A stretch of DNA of 64,000 nt, taken from contig QXPY01000004.1 in assembly GCA_003583745.1 (NCBI GenBank), forward strand, positions 186,001 to 250,000, written 5' to 3'. Origin of the DNA: Rhodocyclales bacterium GT-UBC (GTDB lineage: Bacteria; Pseudomonadota; Gammaproteobacteria; Burkholderiales; Rhodocyclaceae). Under the pieces are notes generated by a model, which ran no database searches, was not told where the DNA came from, and saw only the letters and a list, made by a program, of their open reading frames with translations. A program made the position numbers and the translations under genes. This document shows positions 30,407 through 38,604 of the stretch, one piece after another. The stretch's first letter is position 1; each line of letters opens with the position of its first letter.

Positions 30407-30474
30407 TGACATGAAGTTTCTGTTTTCGTTGTTTCCACGGTTCCCCCGTTTGGCACTTTGTGGCGAGGTGTGCC

Positions 30475-31836
30475 ATGGCTAAGGCTTATCAAGAGGGGCG
30501 GGGCTGGTCCATCCGCGGCCAGTACAAAGGCCAGGAAATCTACAAGAGTGGCTTTGCCAGTGCGCGCAAGGCCGAAGACTATCTGCGCGAGCAACAGTGC
30601 CTCCTGGACCAGGGGGGCAAACCGGCACGCCAGGGACCGGAGCGAACGGCGCTTTGTGTCGCCTTGTCCGATTACGCCCGCGAGTGTTTGCCTTACCGCA
30701 AAGGGGCTCGCCAGGATGCGCAGCGGCTGAATCATTATCTGCGGGCCGCCAATTTGCCCATCATCAAGCTGCTCCCGTTTGCTGGCGACTCGGCGGGGGG
30801 CGAGGGCACCCCGCCGGTCAAGCCCCGTATTCGGCACTGGACCGTCACGCTGGTGGACGAGCCGGTACGCGAGATACCGGACAGCCTCCGTGCCCATCGG
30901 GCGGAACAGGCCAAACGTGCCGAGCCTGTCCAGCAAGCGCGCGCCCGACTGGCCTGCATGAAGGTGGGGGATATCCAGACCTATCACTTGAATACGCTCA
31001 TCAACGTCATGAAAGATGCGGGCCTGTCCGCCGCGAGCATCGGTCTGGAGCGTGCCGAGTTGCGGCGGTTTTTTAGTCACGCCCAGAAAGTTTGGCACTG
31101 GGGCGCGCATCGGGTGAACCCCGCTTCGAAGGTCAGTGTGCCGAAAATCGATAACGTGCGGACCCGCATCCTGACGAGCAGCGAATTCGACCGTGTTGTC
31201 CAACAACTGTCCCAATACGACAACCTCTATGTGCTTCCACTGGTCTTGTTCATGCTGGAAACGGCAACCCGTTCCTCGGAGCCGATTGAACATGCCCATT
31301 GGTCAGACGTCGACTGGGACCGGAAAATTCTGCGGTTGCAAGATGCAAAGGCCGGGGGGCGCGAAGTGCCGCTTTCCAACGTTGCACTCGATATCTTGCG
31401 TGACCTGCGCGAAGCCCTCCAGCAACGGGCTCAGACAGTCACCCGGCGTGAGCATCGCGAGAAGTGGCTGGCGGCGGCGCAGGGCGGACCGATTTTCCGG
31501 ACAAGCTATAACGCCCTGAAGAAGGCGTGGTCGGTTGCCTGTAAAGCAGCAGGCGTCGACGATTCCAAGCCCCATGACCTGCGGCGTACCTCGGCGACGC
31601 GATATGCGCTGCAGTTCAATGGCGATATCTTTGTCGTCAAAACCATCACCGGCCACAAAACGGACAAAATGGCCGCCCGGTATGTGCAAATTTCGGCTGA
31701 GATTGTGGCGCGGCTGATGGACAACGAAAGCCTGCCCGAGGACATGGCGCCAGCCAGGGTCAAGCGGCATTCCGGACCTCCGGCGGCATTGCCGGAGAAT
31801 GTGCTGTCGCTTGCCCAGTACCGGCGGAGCGCGTGA
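30475..31836 (+). CDS. int: Tyrosine-type site-specific recombinase (integrase)
   Basis: A 453-residue tyrosine recombinase. The C-terminal catalytic domain shows the expected residues: Arg in ETATRSSEP, Lys in LQDAKAGG, HDLRRT (His and second Arg), GHKT and the nucleophile Tyr in RYVQ. The N-terminal part has a short arm-binding-like segment and a core-binding domain (about 130-225). The ATG at 30475 has a GCGAGG Shine-Dalgarno; a GTG at 30460 is less likely. It reads away from tRNA-Phe and is the presumed integrase of the island. It overlaps the following XRE gene (TGATG). Confidence 0.92.
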   Translation: MAKAYQEGRGWSIRGQYKGQEIYKSGFASARKAEDYLREQQCLLDQGGKPARQGPERTALCVALSDYARECLPYRKGARQDAQRLNHYLRAANLPIIKLLPFAGDSAGGEGTPPVKPRIRHWTVTLVDEPVREIPDSLRAHRAEQAKRAEPVQQARARLACMKVGDIQTYHLNTLINVMKDAGLSAASIGLERAELRRFFSHAQKVWHWGAHRVNPASKVSVPKIDNVRTRILTSSEFDRVVQQLSQYDNLYVLPLVLFMLETATRSSEPIEHAHWSDVDWDRKILRLQDAKAGGREVPLSNVALDILRDLREALQQRAQTVTRREHREKWLAAAQGGPIFRTSYNALKKAWSVACKAAGVDDSKPHDLRRTSATRYALQFNGDIFVVKTITGHKTDKMAARYVQISAEIVARLMDNESLPEDMAPARVKRHSGPPAALPENVLSLAQYRRSA

Positions 31837-32327
31837 TGAGCTGGCTAACGCGTACGATAAAGGGGAGTGCCGAGGGCGGGACTTTGCTCCAAGCACTCGA
31901 ACAGCAACGAGTCCGCCGTTCGTTGTCGCGGCGGGAGCTCGCTGAACAGCTGGACATCAGCCCGCCCTACTTGTCACAGTTGTTCACTGGTGACAAACCG
32001 GTCTCCGCGTTATCCCTCGCGAGCTTGCGCCGCTGTGCCGAGTTTCTGCAGCAACCCATGGTTCGCTGCATGGTGTTGTCTGGGCACCTGACCTCGTCCG
32101 ACTTTTTTAGCGATGAGTGCAGTGAGCTCGAGTTGATGGAGTCGGCGTTGGCCATCGTGGCCTGTTCGCGGTGGGGAGCGGTGGCGCAGGTGAACAAGGC
32201 GCAGCTCGTCGGTATGCCCAAACCGGTGCAATGGCTGGTGATTCGGCTCTATGAATCCGCGGCGCAGCAATGCCTGTTTCCCGAACTCCCTGCGGCCAGC
32301 CAAAACATCGCTTCTTCACCGCCGTAG
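31836..32327 (+). CDS. XRE-family transcriptional regulator
   Basis: A 163-residue protein with an N-terminal helix-turn-helix of the XRE/Cro type (LSRRELAEQLDISPPYLSQL, about residues 34-53). The rest has no named domain. It overlaps the integrase stop and directly precedes an array of six palindromes, the obvious candidate binding sites, so it probably controls the next operon or replication of the element. Confidence 0.82.
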   Translation: MSWLTRTIKGSAEGGTLLQALEQQRVRRSLSRRELAEQLDISPPYLSQLFTGDKPVSALSLASLRRCAEFLQQPMVRCMVLSGHLTSSDFFSDECSELELMESALAIVACSRWGAVAQVNKAQLVGMPKPVQWLVIRLYESAAQQCLFPELPAASQNIASSPP

Positions 32328-32332
32328 GGCGA

Positions 32333-32442
32333 TTGCCCCCGGCAAATCGGCTTTGCTCGTAGCAATTTAGCTGCGAGCAAAGAATATTTGCTGCTGGGAA
32401 AGGACTACTTAGCTGCCAGCTAACATCGTTTGCCTGCGGCAA
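32333..32442. repeat. Array of six 13-bp palindromes (operator or iteron array)
   Basis: Six copies of a TTGCY-N3-RGCAA-type palindrome start at 32333, 32353, 32368, 32388, 32410 and 32430. Perfect arms are TTGCC/GGCAA, TTGCT/AGCAA, TAGCT/AGCTA and TTGCC/GGCAA; copies 3 and 4 are imperfect. Steps are 20, 15, 20, 22 and 20 bp, about two helical turns apart for most pairs. The array lies in the 180-bp gap between the XRE gene and the next small gene, upstream of a helicase/primase-like gene. Confidence 0.85.
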
Positions 32443-32507
32443 AGTGTGTTGTCTGCCCCTGCAATGGCTCTGAAAATACCGCTCGGACATGAACGGGAGC
32501 AGTGAGT

Positions 32508-32954
32508 ATGGGGGCGCTGAAGGACGCGATAGAGGCATTGTTGGCAACGCTTCAGCCAGCGCCGGCGGAGGGCCGCACGTCGGCCAATTATCCCCCGATG
32601 CCGCTTGCTACCTTGTACCAACTGTTGAGGTTGAAAGGGATTGCCGTTATCGGGGCACCCGAGACGGCATTTTCAATTTATGACCAAGCGCAAGGCGTGG
32701 TCCGAGTCTACGTCAGTGAGCGGCAGCAGGTCGACGTCGTCCCCTATGAGGTTGTTTTATACCAGGCGCTGGCAGACGTTCAGGCGGCCGGTGGCAGCTT
32801 TATGGTCTGTGGCGACGACGTGGTTTGTGTGCTGGAGGACGTGTTGGCGCACGGCACGTCCTACGGCGATGCGGCGTTGCGCGCGCTCTATATGGTGTCG
32901 CAAGGGGAAAAGCCCCCTCTGGCTGGTGACATGCCGTTCAGTCCAGAAAATTAA
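32508..32954 (+). CDS. Hypothetical protein
   Basis: A 148-residue protein with no family I recognise. Its composition is that of a soluble alpha/beta protein (segments RVYVSERQQVDVVPYEVVLY, SFMVCGDDVVCVLEDVL). The ATG at 32508 follows a GGGAGCAGTGAGT region usable as ribosome-binding site; a GTG at 32502 is an alternative. It lies directly after the palindrome array, so it is the first gene such an array would control. Confidence 0.6.
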   Translation: MGALKDAIEALLATLQPAPAEGRTSANYPPMPLATLYQLLRLKGIAVIGAPETAFSIYDQAQGVVRVYVSERQQVDVVPYEVVLYQALADVQAAGGSFMVCGDDVVCVLEDVLAHGTSYGDAALRALYMVSQGEKPPLAGDMPFSPEN

Positions 32955-32973
32955 GTGCCGCGAGAGGGATTAC

Positions 32974-32994
32974 GCCGGTTTCGCCGGTTTCGCC
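32974..32994 (-). repeat. 9-bp repeats, left of the DUF3987 gene
   Basis: Two tandem units of GGTTTCGCC (32977-32994), with part of a third, are the reverse complement of three GGCGAAACC units located beyond the other end of the DUF3987 gene at 34514-34540. Confidence 0.8.
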
Positions 32995-33076
32995 GTGTAG
33001 GGGCATAAGCGGCCAAAAAGATTGGAAAGTTCATGCGGGTGGCTACACGTCTCTTCATTCACTAATGGAGATACTG

Positions 33077-34450
33077 ATGAGCCAACTCGCATTCGAATTT
33101 TCTACCCCCCGGCACGACAGCTGGAAAACCCCCTTGGAGGAGTCTGCGGCCCTCGAGGCCAGCGACGATATGCTGCGCAACGTCGACCAGCCGGTGCTCG
33201 ACCTAGCGGCCATACCGCCGGCCATTCGTGCTTTTTGTGAGAATGTCGCAGCCCGCATTCCGGCACCGATTGAATACGTCGTCAGCAGTGTGTTGTGCGT
33301 GCTGGGGGCGGCAATCGGGACCCGCTGCGGGATTGCGGTCAAAAAAAATGACCCGTGGACCATCGTGCCCAACCTCTGGTGTCTGTGCGTCGGCGAGCCC
33401 AGCAGCGGCAAAAGCCCGTGTATGTCCGCAGCGGTGAGTCCATATCAAAAACTCGAGCAGGAGTTACTCAGCGCTTCGTCCGAAGTACCCCGGTTAACTA
33501 CCAACGACGCGACCGGAGAGAAACTCGTCGAAATCCTGAGCCAGGCACCGGGCGGGATACTGGTCGTTCGGGATGAAATCACTGGACTGTTCGCGACGTT
33601 TTATCGCAATGGTCGGGAGGGTGAGCGGCAACTGTATCTGCAGGGTTGGAATGGCCTGGATTCATACTATCTGGAGCGCATCGCCCGCGGCAGCAACATG
33701 GTCGAGCGGTTGTGCATCAGCGTGATTGGCACCATCCAGCCTGCGCTGCTGCAAACCTATCTTGGGCAAAAAACCCAACAGGACGGGCTGGCCCAGCGGT
33801 TTTTGCTGATGGCGTTCCCGGAGTTCCGCCCGCGCGGATTCGCTGATGTGGGGGAAGACACTAGCGCGAAGGCAACGTATCAGCGTGTGTTGCGCTGGTT
33901 ATGCACCTACGATTACTCGAGCCATTGCCCGACTGGCGAAATCCCTTATCTGCGAACGAGTGACGACGCCTTTGCGTTGTACCGCGAGTGGTGGCTGTCC
34001 AACGAAGCGGCGTGTGCCGACCCCAAAGTAGCCACGTTCCTGCAGAAACATACCCGTCTGGTCCCGGCCCTGGCCTTGATTGACCATTTGAGCACTTTTG
34101 CAGCCATCGACTTTACGGAATTGTTGCCACCCGTGTCAGCGGAATCAATGCAGAGGGCAATCAAGCTCGCGGATTATTACGCGAGTACGGTCCAGAAAGT
34201 ATTGCGTTGCTGCAGTGAACCGACCAGCCAAAGCTCGAATTACGACCCGCTGCTGCAACGTATTGAATCGGGAATTTTGAACGGGTTCACAGTGCGTGAA
34301 GTCGCCAAGTTGAATCTTGCTGGCTATCGGTTTACCAGCGCCATTGAGACCCAGCTCCAGCGATTTGTGGACTGTGGTGTATTGAGGGTCGAGCAGACAC
34401 GCGGACCGGGACGGCCGACCCAACGTTACTACCGCCAGGAACAGCACTAA
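33077..34450 (+). CDS. DUF3987-family ATPase, helicase/primase-like
   Basis: A 457-residue protein of the DUF3987/YfjI type, common in phages, satellites and integrative elements, where it is thought to act in replication. The Walker A motif is GEPSSGKSP (about residue 115), and an acidic Walker B-like VVRDEITGLF follows (about 160-170). The C-terminal end, VEQTRGPGRPTQRYYR, resembles a winged-helix tail. The ATG at 33077 has a GGAG Shine-Dalgarno; an ATG at 33065 is possible. Inverted 9-bp repeats flank the gene. Confidence 0.8.
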   Translation: MSQLAFEFSTPRHDSWKTPLEESAALEASDDMLRNVDQPVLDLAAIPPAIRAFCENVAARIPAPIEYVVSSVLCVLGAAIGTRCGIAVKKNDPWTIVPNLWCLCVGEPSSGKSPCMSAAVSPYQKLEQELLSASSEVPRLTTNDATGEKLVEILSQAPGGILVVRDEITGLFATFYRNGREGERQLYLQGWNGLDSYYLERIARGSNMVERLCISVIGTIQPALLQTYLGQKTQQDGLAQRFLLMAFPEFRPRGFADVGEDTSAKATYQRVLRWLCTYDYSSHCPTGEIPYLRTSDDAFALYREWWLSNEAACADPKVATFLQKHTRLVPALALIDHLSTFAAIDFTELLPPVSAESMQRAIKLADYYASTVQKVLRCCSEPTSQSSNYDPLLQRIESGILNGFTVREVAKLNLAGYRFTSAIETQLQRFVDCGVLRVEQTRGPGRPTQRYYRQEQH

Positions 34451-34513
34451 GTTGCGCATTACGGCCGGGACGTTCGTGTGCGCTCAGTTTTTGAAGTAGT
34501 TACGGGACTGGGC

Positions 34514-34540
34514 GGCGAAACCGGCGAAACCGGCGAAACC
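34514..34540 (+). repeat. 9-bp tandem repeats, right of the DUF3987 gene
   Basis: Three perfect tandem units of GGCGAAACC. The same unit in inverse orientation occurs to the left of the gene at 32977-32994, giving an inverted pair spanning about 1.5 kb. Confidence 0.85.
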
Positions 34541-34566
34541 CCATTTCAGGAAGGAGGATGTTGCTG

Positions 34567-35001
34567 ATGAAGTCACTAAACCTCACATTTCGTGCCGACT
34601 GCGAGATATACGCCCGCGTCGTCCTCGCAGCGCTGCAATTCGACTTGGTTCGTTACGAGCTGGTTGCCGAGCAGATATCTTTGCCGGATGGTAGCGTGCG
34701 CGTCCTGCCGGACGTTGTTGTGCGCATGAGGACGGCCGGGCATCTCACGCTTCGGGAATGTCGCTGGATTGCTTCCATGATTCCGGAATGCGACGTTGTA
34801 GCCAGAACACTGGCGCCGAGCGCTGAATTTACAGGGCAGGAGGAGGCTATGACGCCACTTCCTGTCCCAAGGGCAGCGCATGTCCTGGCATGTATCGAGG
34901 GGCTGCGCGCTAAGTTGCCGTTGTGCAAACCGGTAATATCGGCCGCGATACTGGCGTTTTCGTCGCTACTAAGCGGTCCTTGTCAGACGCGCGGACTTTG
35001 A
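34567..35001 (+). CDS. Hypothetical protein
   Basis: A 144-residue protein of unknown family. There is a strong AGGAGG Shine-Dalgarno 9 bases before the ATG at 34567; the ATG at 34558 abuts it and is unlikely. The N-terminal half is soluble (SLNLTFRADCEIYARVV onward), and the C-terminal segment is hydrophobic (PVISAAILAFSSLLSG), perhaps a membrane helix. It is the last gene of the left mobility module before the base composition shifts to the GC-rich defence module. Confidence 0.55.
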   Translation: MKSLNLTFRADCEIYARVVLAALQFDLVRYELVAEQISLPDGSVRVLPDVVVRMRTAGHLTLRECRWIASMIPECDVVARTLAPSAEFTGQEEAMTPLPVPRAAHVLACIEGLRAKLPLCKPVISAAILAFSSLLSGPCQTRGL

Positions 35002-35238
35002 CTGCACAAATTGGCCATGTGCATACCTGAAACGCTCCAGGGCGGCGCTGTCGAGAGTTTTTTTGTCAACGCAGTAGTAGGGGGTGAAATGGCAAAGCCC
35101 CGGATTTCGCTTGCTTTAGCGCCAGGTAATTCAGCATCCGCAGCCCTCTGTGGGTTTGCCTGGAGGGGTCGATTGCCGGCGCTTTCCATGACGTAGTCAA
35201 AATGAGCAGATGTCATATACAAATCCATGGGCCGTCTG

Positions 35239-35262
35239 TAGAATCGTTTGTCATTGAGACAA
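35239..35262 (+). promoter_or_regulatory. Putative promoter and operator of the WYL-sigma operon
   Basis: A -10-like TAGAAT (35239-35244) is followed after 3 bp by an inverted repeat TTGTC-N5-GACAA (35248-35262), which would cover the transcription start, 17 bp before the WYL start codon. WYL repressors of defence loci (BrxR/CapW type) bind such sites at their own promoters. No convincing -35 box is seen. Confidence 0.5.
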
Positions 35263-35278
35263 GAACAAAGGGGCCGCC

Positions 35279-36190
35279 GTGGCGGCAAACGGGTTTCTGG
35301 CAAAACTCGGACAGGCGCAGAGGGAGAGGCTTGCGCACATAGACTTCCGTCTCTGGTTCCTTGGCGAGGTTTCCAGGGCGGACATCTGTGCGCGCTTTGG
35401 CGTTGCCCCCGCCGGTGCCACGCGCGACTTGGCCCTGTATCGCGAGGCCGCCCCGGACAACATCGCCTTCGACGGCAGAACCAAGACCTACCGCATTGGG
35501 GCCTCGTTCATCCCCTTGTTCGAGCATCCCATCGACCGCGTCCTTTCATCTCTGTCACTCGGCTTCGGAGACGGCGTCGGTGGCGGGGAGGGTCCGATGG
35601 TTCCCTGCGAGTTTCCCTCGCCGATTAACAGGCCGGCGACCGAGACGCTGGCCAGGGTGACTAGGGCAATCGCCTCGAAGTCAGTTCTCCGCGTCGTCTA
35701 CTTTTCTGCTGCGGGTGGGGAGTCCCACCGTGAAATCCTCCCCTTCGCCCTGGTGGACAACGGGCTCCGCTGGCATATTCGTTCCTTCGACAGGAAAACT
35801 TCCTCATTTCGGGACTTCGTTATCACGCGGATACTCTCGGCCGAGGCGGTGGAAGGGGATAGGCCCGGAAGGGGCGAGGGTGCCGATGACGATGCTCAGT
35901 GGACCCGGGTGGTCGAACTCGAACTGGTCGCGCACCCCGATTCAGAACGCCCTGAACTTGCAGCCCTTGATTATCCGATGGCGGACGGGGTTCTCAGGAT
36001 TCGGGCGCGCGCGGCTTTGGCCGGCTACGTCATGAGGCGCTGGAGCGTCGACTGCTCGCCGGACCACCGCCTGCGGAGTCCGGAATATTCGCTGTGGCTT
36101 CGGGATTCGCTGGCACTTTACGGCGTCGAAAGCGCCGCCATCGCGCCAGGATACGTTCCACCTGGCCGGATAGGCCCAGCTCGTGGATAG
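35279..36190 (+). CDS. WYL-domain transcriptional regulator
   Basis: A 303-residue protein starting with GTG, with a purine-rich Shine-Dalgarno (AAGGGG) upstream. The N-terminal region (about 20-75, LWFLGEVSRADICARFGVAP) reads as a winged helix. The middle (about 125-195) is a WYL domain with the strands VLRVVYFSAAGG, HREILPFALVDNGLRWHIR and FRDFVITRIL; a C-terminal extension follows. WYL proteins sense nucleic-acid ligands and often repress phage-defence operons. It is the first gene of the defence module and overlaps or abuts the sigma-factor gene, so the two probably act in one circuit. Confidence 0.85.
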   Translation: MAANGFLAKLGQAQRERLAHIDFRLWFLGEVSRADICARFGVAPAGATRDLALYREAAPDNIAFDGRTKTYRIGASFIPLFEHPIDRVLSSLSLGFGDGVGGGEGPMVPCEFPSPINRPATETLARVTRAIASKSVLRVVYFSAAGGESHREILPFALVDNGLRWHIRSFDRKTSSFRDFVITRILSAEAVEGDRPGRGEGADDDAQWTRVVELELVAHPDSERPELAALDYPMADGVLRIRARAALAGYVMRRWSVDCSPDHRLRSPEYSLWLRDSLALYGVESAAIAPGYVPPGRIGPARG

Positions 36191-36203
36191 GCCGGTGAAG
36201 CCC

Positions 36204-38552
36204 ATGAGTCCCCTCATGCGCATGGCCGTCATTGCCGGGGTCGAGACAGCTGTTCGCCTCCATATTCGGAGGGGTGACAACCTGGATGCCCGGGACGGCG
36301 GCGGGGCGACCCCACTGATGCTCGCTGCCGGCCGAAAGAAGAAGGGCGTCGTGGTTCTGCTCCTGTCCGCCGGAGCCGACCCCTTGTTAACGGACCCGTC
36401 CGGTCTCGACGCCATTGGTCACGCGGAGCGCTCGGGGGCTACAGAATGCGCAGACCTCATTCGCGCTGCCCTGGCGTCCGTTCCCGTCAATTGCCCATCA
36501 GCCAAGGCGGAAGGCAAAACCGTTGGTTCCACGGGACCGGATGACCGTCCTCCCGAAGGCACGTATTTCTCGCAAAACGGCCTTGAGACGGTTGGCGGTC
36601 TGGTGTCGGCAGCAGCGGTTGAATGCGGCGAGACGGGCGCGCTGGCGAGGAAAATCCTTTCCTTTCCGGAAGCCTCGAGCGGGCACACGGCGGACGAATC
36701 TCCCGAAACCATGCAGCGGGTGGAGGAGGCCGACCTCAACGTCAACACTGAATCCGGACCCACCACCGTGGGTGTGGCTGATTTGAGCGGCCTGGACGGG
36801 CTGGACGACGAACCCTGTTTCGGCGGATGGGAGCCCGAGGAGGAAAGCGCCCCCCCTGAAGGTAACACCGCCGTCGCAGACGAAGTTCGGGCAGTACACG
36901 AGGCCATTGGCCGGCACAAAGCTGTCGACTCGGATGAGGATTGGGGCGATGTCGTGGCCTTCCTTCCGGAACGCGCGCTGCCTCTCGTCCGCGAGGATGG
37001 AGAGGGGCCCGGCGTTCGCAGCCTTCTTCTTCGGGCGCTCCGCGAAGGTTCTATTCCAGAGTCATCCCTTGTCGAGGTTTGCCGTGAAGCTGACGGCTCG
37101 CAGAACAAGGAGGCCGAGCGGCTCCTTGCCTTCGTGTTGGGCGACCTTGGTGCCTCGATTGACGAGCGGGATGAGAGTGATGGCGCACCGTACGAACCGG
37201 GTGAGACTTTTGCGGAGGAACCCGTCCTCTCTGAAGCCATGGCGTATGCCGAGGACCTCGCCTCCGGTAGAAATGAGTCGCTTCGGCTCTATCTTCGCGG
37301 GTTCAAGGGCGGGCTACTCGAAGCCGAGGAGGAACTCGCTCTCGGCAGGGCGATGGAGGAGGCCGGCGAGGCCGCGCTCGATGCCTTGGCTGGATGGCCG
37401 GCGGGCATCACTGCCATCGTCGACGCCGGCAGGAGGGTTGCTTGCGGCGAGGCGGACGTCGAGTCGTTCAGTTCTGGCCCGGAACCCTCCGAGAATGGGG
37501 GGCTTGCCCCTCAGGTTTCTGAGTTCGATTCCGACGATGACGCTCTCGAACTAGACCGGGAGTCCTTGGCGTTCGTGGCGGCAGTCGGAGAAATCGAGGC
37601 CTCGGCCGGGAAAAAGGTCCGCCTCCGTGCTGCGCTGGCCGCGGCCAACCTGTCGCGGGGGTTTCTCCTCGAACTGGCCAAGGACGCTGGCGGCCAAGGG
37701 GCCGGGTTGGACTTCGCTGCAGCAGTGACGCGGCAGGCCGCCGCACGCGAGAGGATGATTCTTTCCAACCTCCGGCTGGCCTTTTCACTTGCCAAGAAAT
37801 ACATGCGTTCCGGCGAACCGCTGGAGGACTTGGTCCAGGAGGGGAATATCGGTCTGATGAAAGCGGTCGAGCGATACGACTGGCGCAAGGGGTTCCGCTT
37901 CTCCACCTATGCCACTTGGTGGATTCGCCAACAGATTTCGAGGGCTATCGCCGACAAGTCGAGAACCATCCGGATACCCGTCCATATGCATGAGACCGTC
38001 CGGCGTACGGAGCGCGAGCGAGACGAGTTCGAGGCACGCGCCGGACGGCCGGAAAAGCTCGAGGAAACTGCCCGCCGGATGGGGCTTCCCGTGTGGAAGA
38101 CCCGAAGGATACTCAAACTCTCCGAGGGCACCGCATCGCTCGACGAGCCAGATGCCGAGACGGGACTGCCGGTCTGCGATGGTCTGCCTGGCCCGGAGTC
38201 CGGGGACCCCTGCCTGCGTGTGGAGGCGGCATCGCTGCGCTCGACGCTTATGGGCATGATTGGTGAGTTGAAGGAACGGGAGGGCGAAGTAATCACCCTG
38301 CGTTTCGGACTCGGTGACGAGGACCCAATGACCCTTGAGGAGGTTGGGCAGCGGTTCGACGTGACGCGCGAACGGATTCGCCAAATCGAGGCTAAGGCCA
38401 TAGGCAGACTCTCTCACTCGACCCGCAAAGAAATCCTCGCTGTCTACATGAATGAGGGACGCGGGATAAAAGGGGGCAAGCTTGCCCCGAGCCCCGCCGG
38501 GGGAGCCCAGAAGGACGCAGCGTCCGACTCGGAAACGGACGACGGGACGTGA
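36204..38552 (+). CDS. Ankyrin-repeat / primary-type sigma-70 factor fusion
   Basis: A protein of about 782 residues. Residues 1-95 form about three ankyrin repeats (ATPLMLAAGRKKKGVVVLLL, GADPLLTDPSGLDAIGHAE). An acidic linker follows, then a segment like sigma region 1.1 (about 245-315, VRSLLLRALREGSIPESS and LLAFVLGDLGASIDE). Region 1.2 is near 358-400 (SLRLYLRGFKGGLLEAEEEL), then a non-conserved insert, region 2 (515-590, EDLVQEGNIGLMKAVERYDW, FSTYATWWIRQQI), region 3 (600-650) and region 4 (675-740, LTLRF-type core, TRERIRQIEAKA). All RNA-polymerase and promoter-contact regions are present. GTGs at 36183 and 36195 are alternative starts; 36183 overlaps the WYL stop. It probably directs RNA polymerase to this locus or to other promoters on a signal read by the ankyrin domain; that is inference. 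Confidence 0.88.
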   Translation: MSPLMRMAVIAGVETAVRLHIRRGDNLDARDGGGATPLMLAAGRKKKGVVVLLLSAGADPLLTDPSGLDAIGHAERSGATECADLIRAALASVPVNCPSAKAEGKTVGSTGPDDRPPEGTYFSQNGLETVGGLVSAAAVECGETGALARKILSFPEASSGHTADESPETMQRVEEADLNVNTESGPTTVGVADLSGLDGLDDEPCFGGWEPEEESAPPEGNTAVADEVRAVHEAIGRHKAVDSDEDWGDVVAFLPERALPLVREDGEGPGVRSLLLRALREGSIPESSLVEVCREADGSQNKEAERLLAFVLGDLGASIDERDESDGAPYEPGETFAEEPVLSEAMAYAEDLASGRNESLRLYLRGFKGGLLEAEEELALGRAMEEAGEAALDALAGWPAGITAIVDAGRRVACGEADVESFSSGPEPSENGGLAPQVSEFDSDDDALELDRESLAFVAAVGEIEASAGKKVRLRAALAAANLSRGFLLELAKDAGGQGAGLDFAAAVTRQAAARERMILSNLRLAFSLAKKYMRSGEPLEDLVQEGNIGLMKAVERYDWRKGFRFSTYATWWIRQQISRAIADKSRTIRIPVHMHETVRRTERERDEFEARAGRPEKLEETARRMGLPVWKTRRILKLSEGTASLDEPDAETGLPVCDGLPGPESGDPCLRVEAASLRSTLMGMIGELKEREGEVITLRFGLGDEDPMTLEEVGQRFDVTRERIRQIEAKAIGRLSHSTRKEILAVYMNEGRGIKGGKLAPSPAGGAQKDAASDSETDDGT

Positions 38553-38604
38553 TGGACATGGATGCCAAGCGTTTCTCACCACACTTTGACAGGGGGCACG
38601 CCGA

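Noticed and set aside
35011..35196. 61-codon plus-strand ORF before the WYL gene
   Set aside because: No Shine-Dalgarno, no family resemblance, and it lies in the module junction; not supported.
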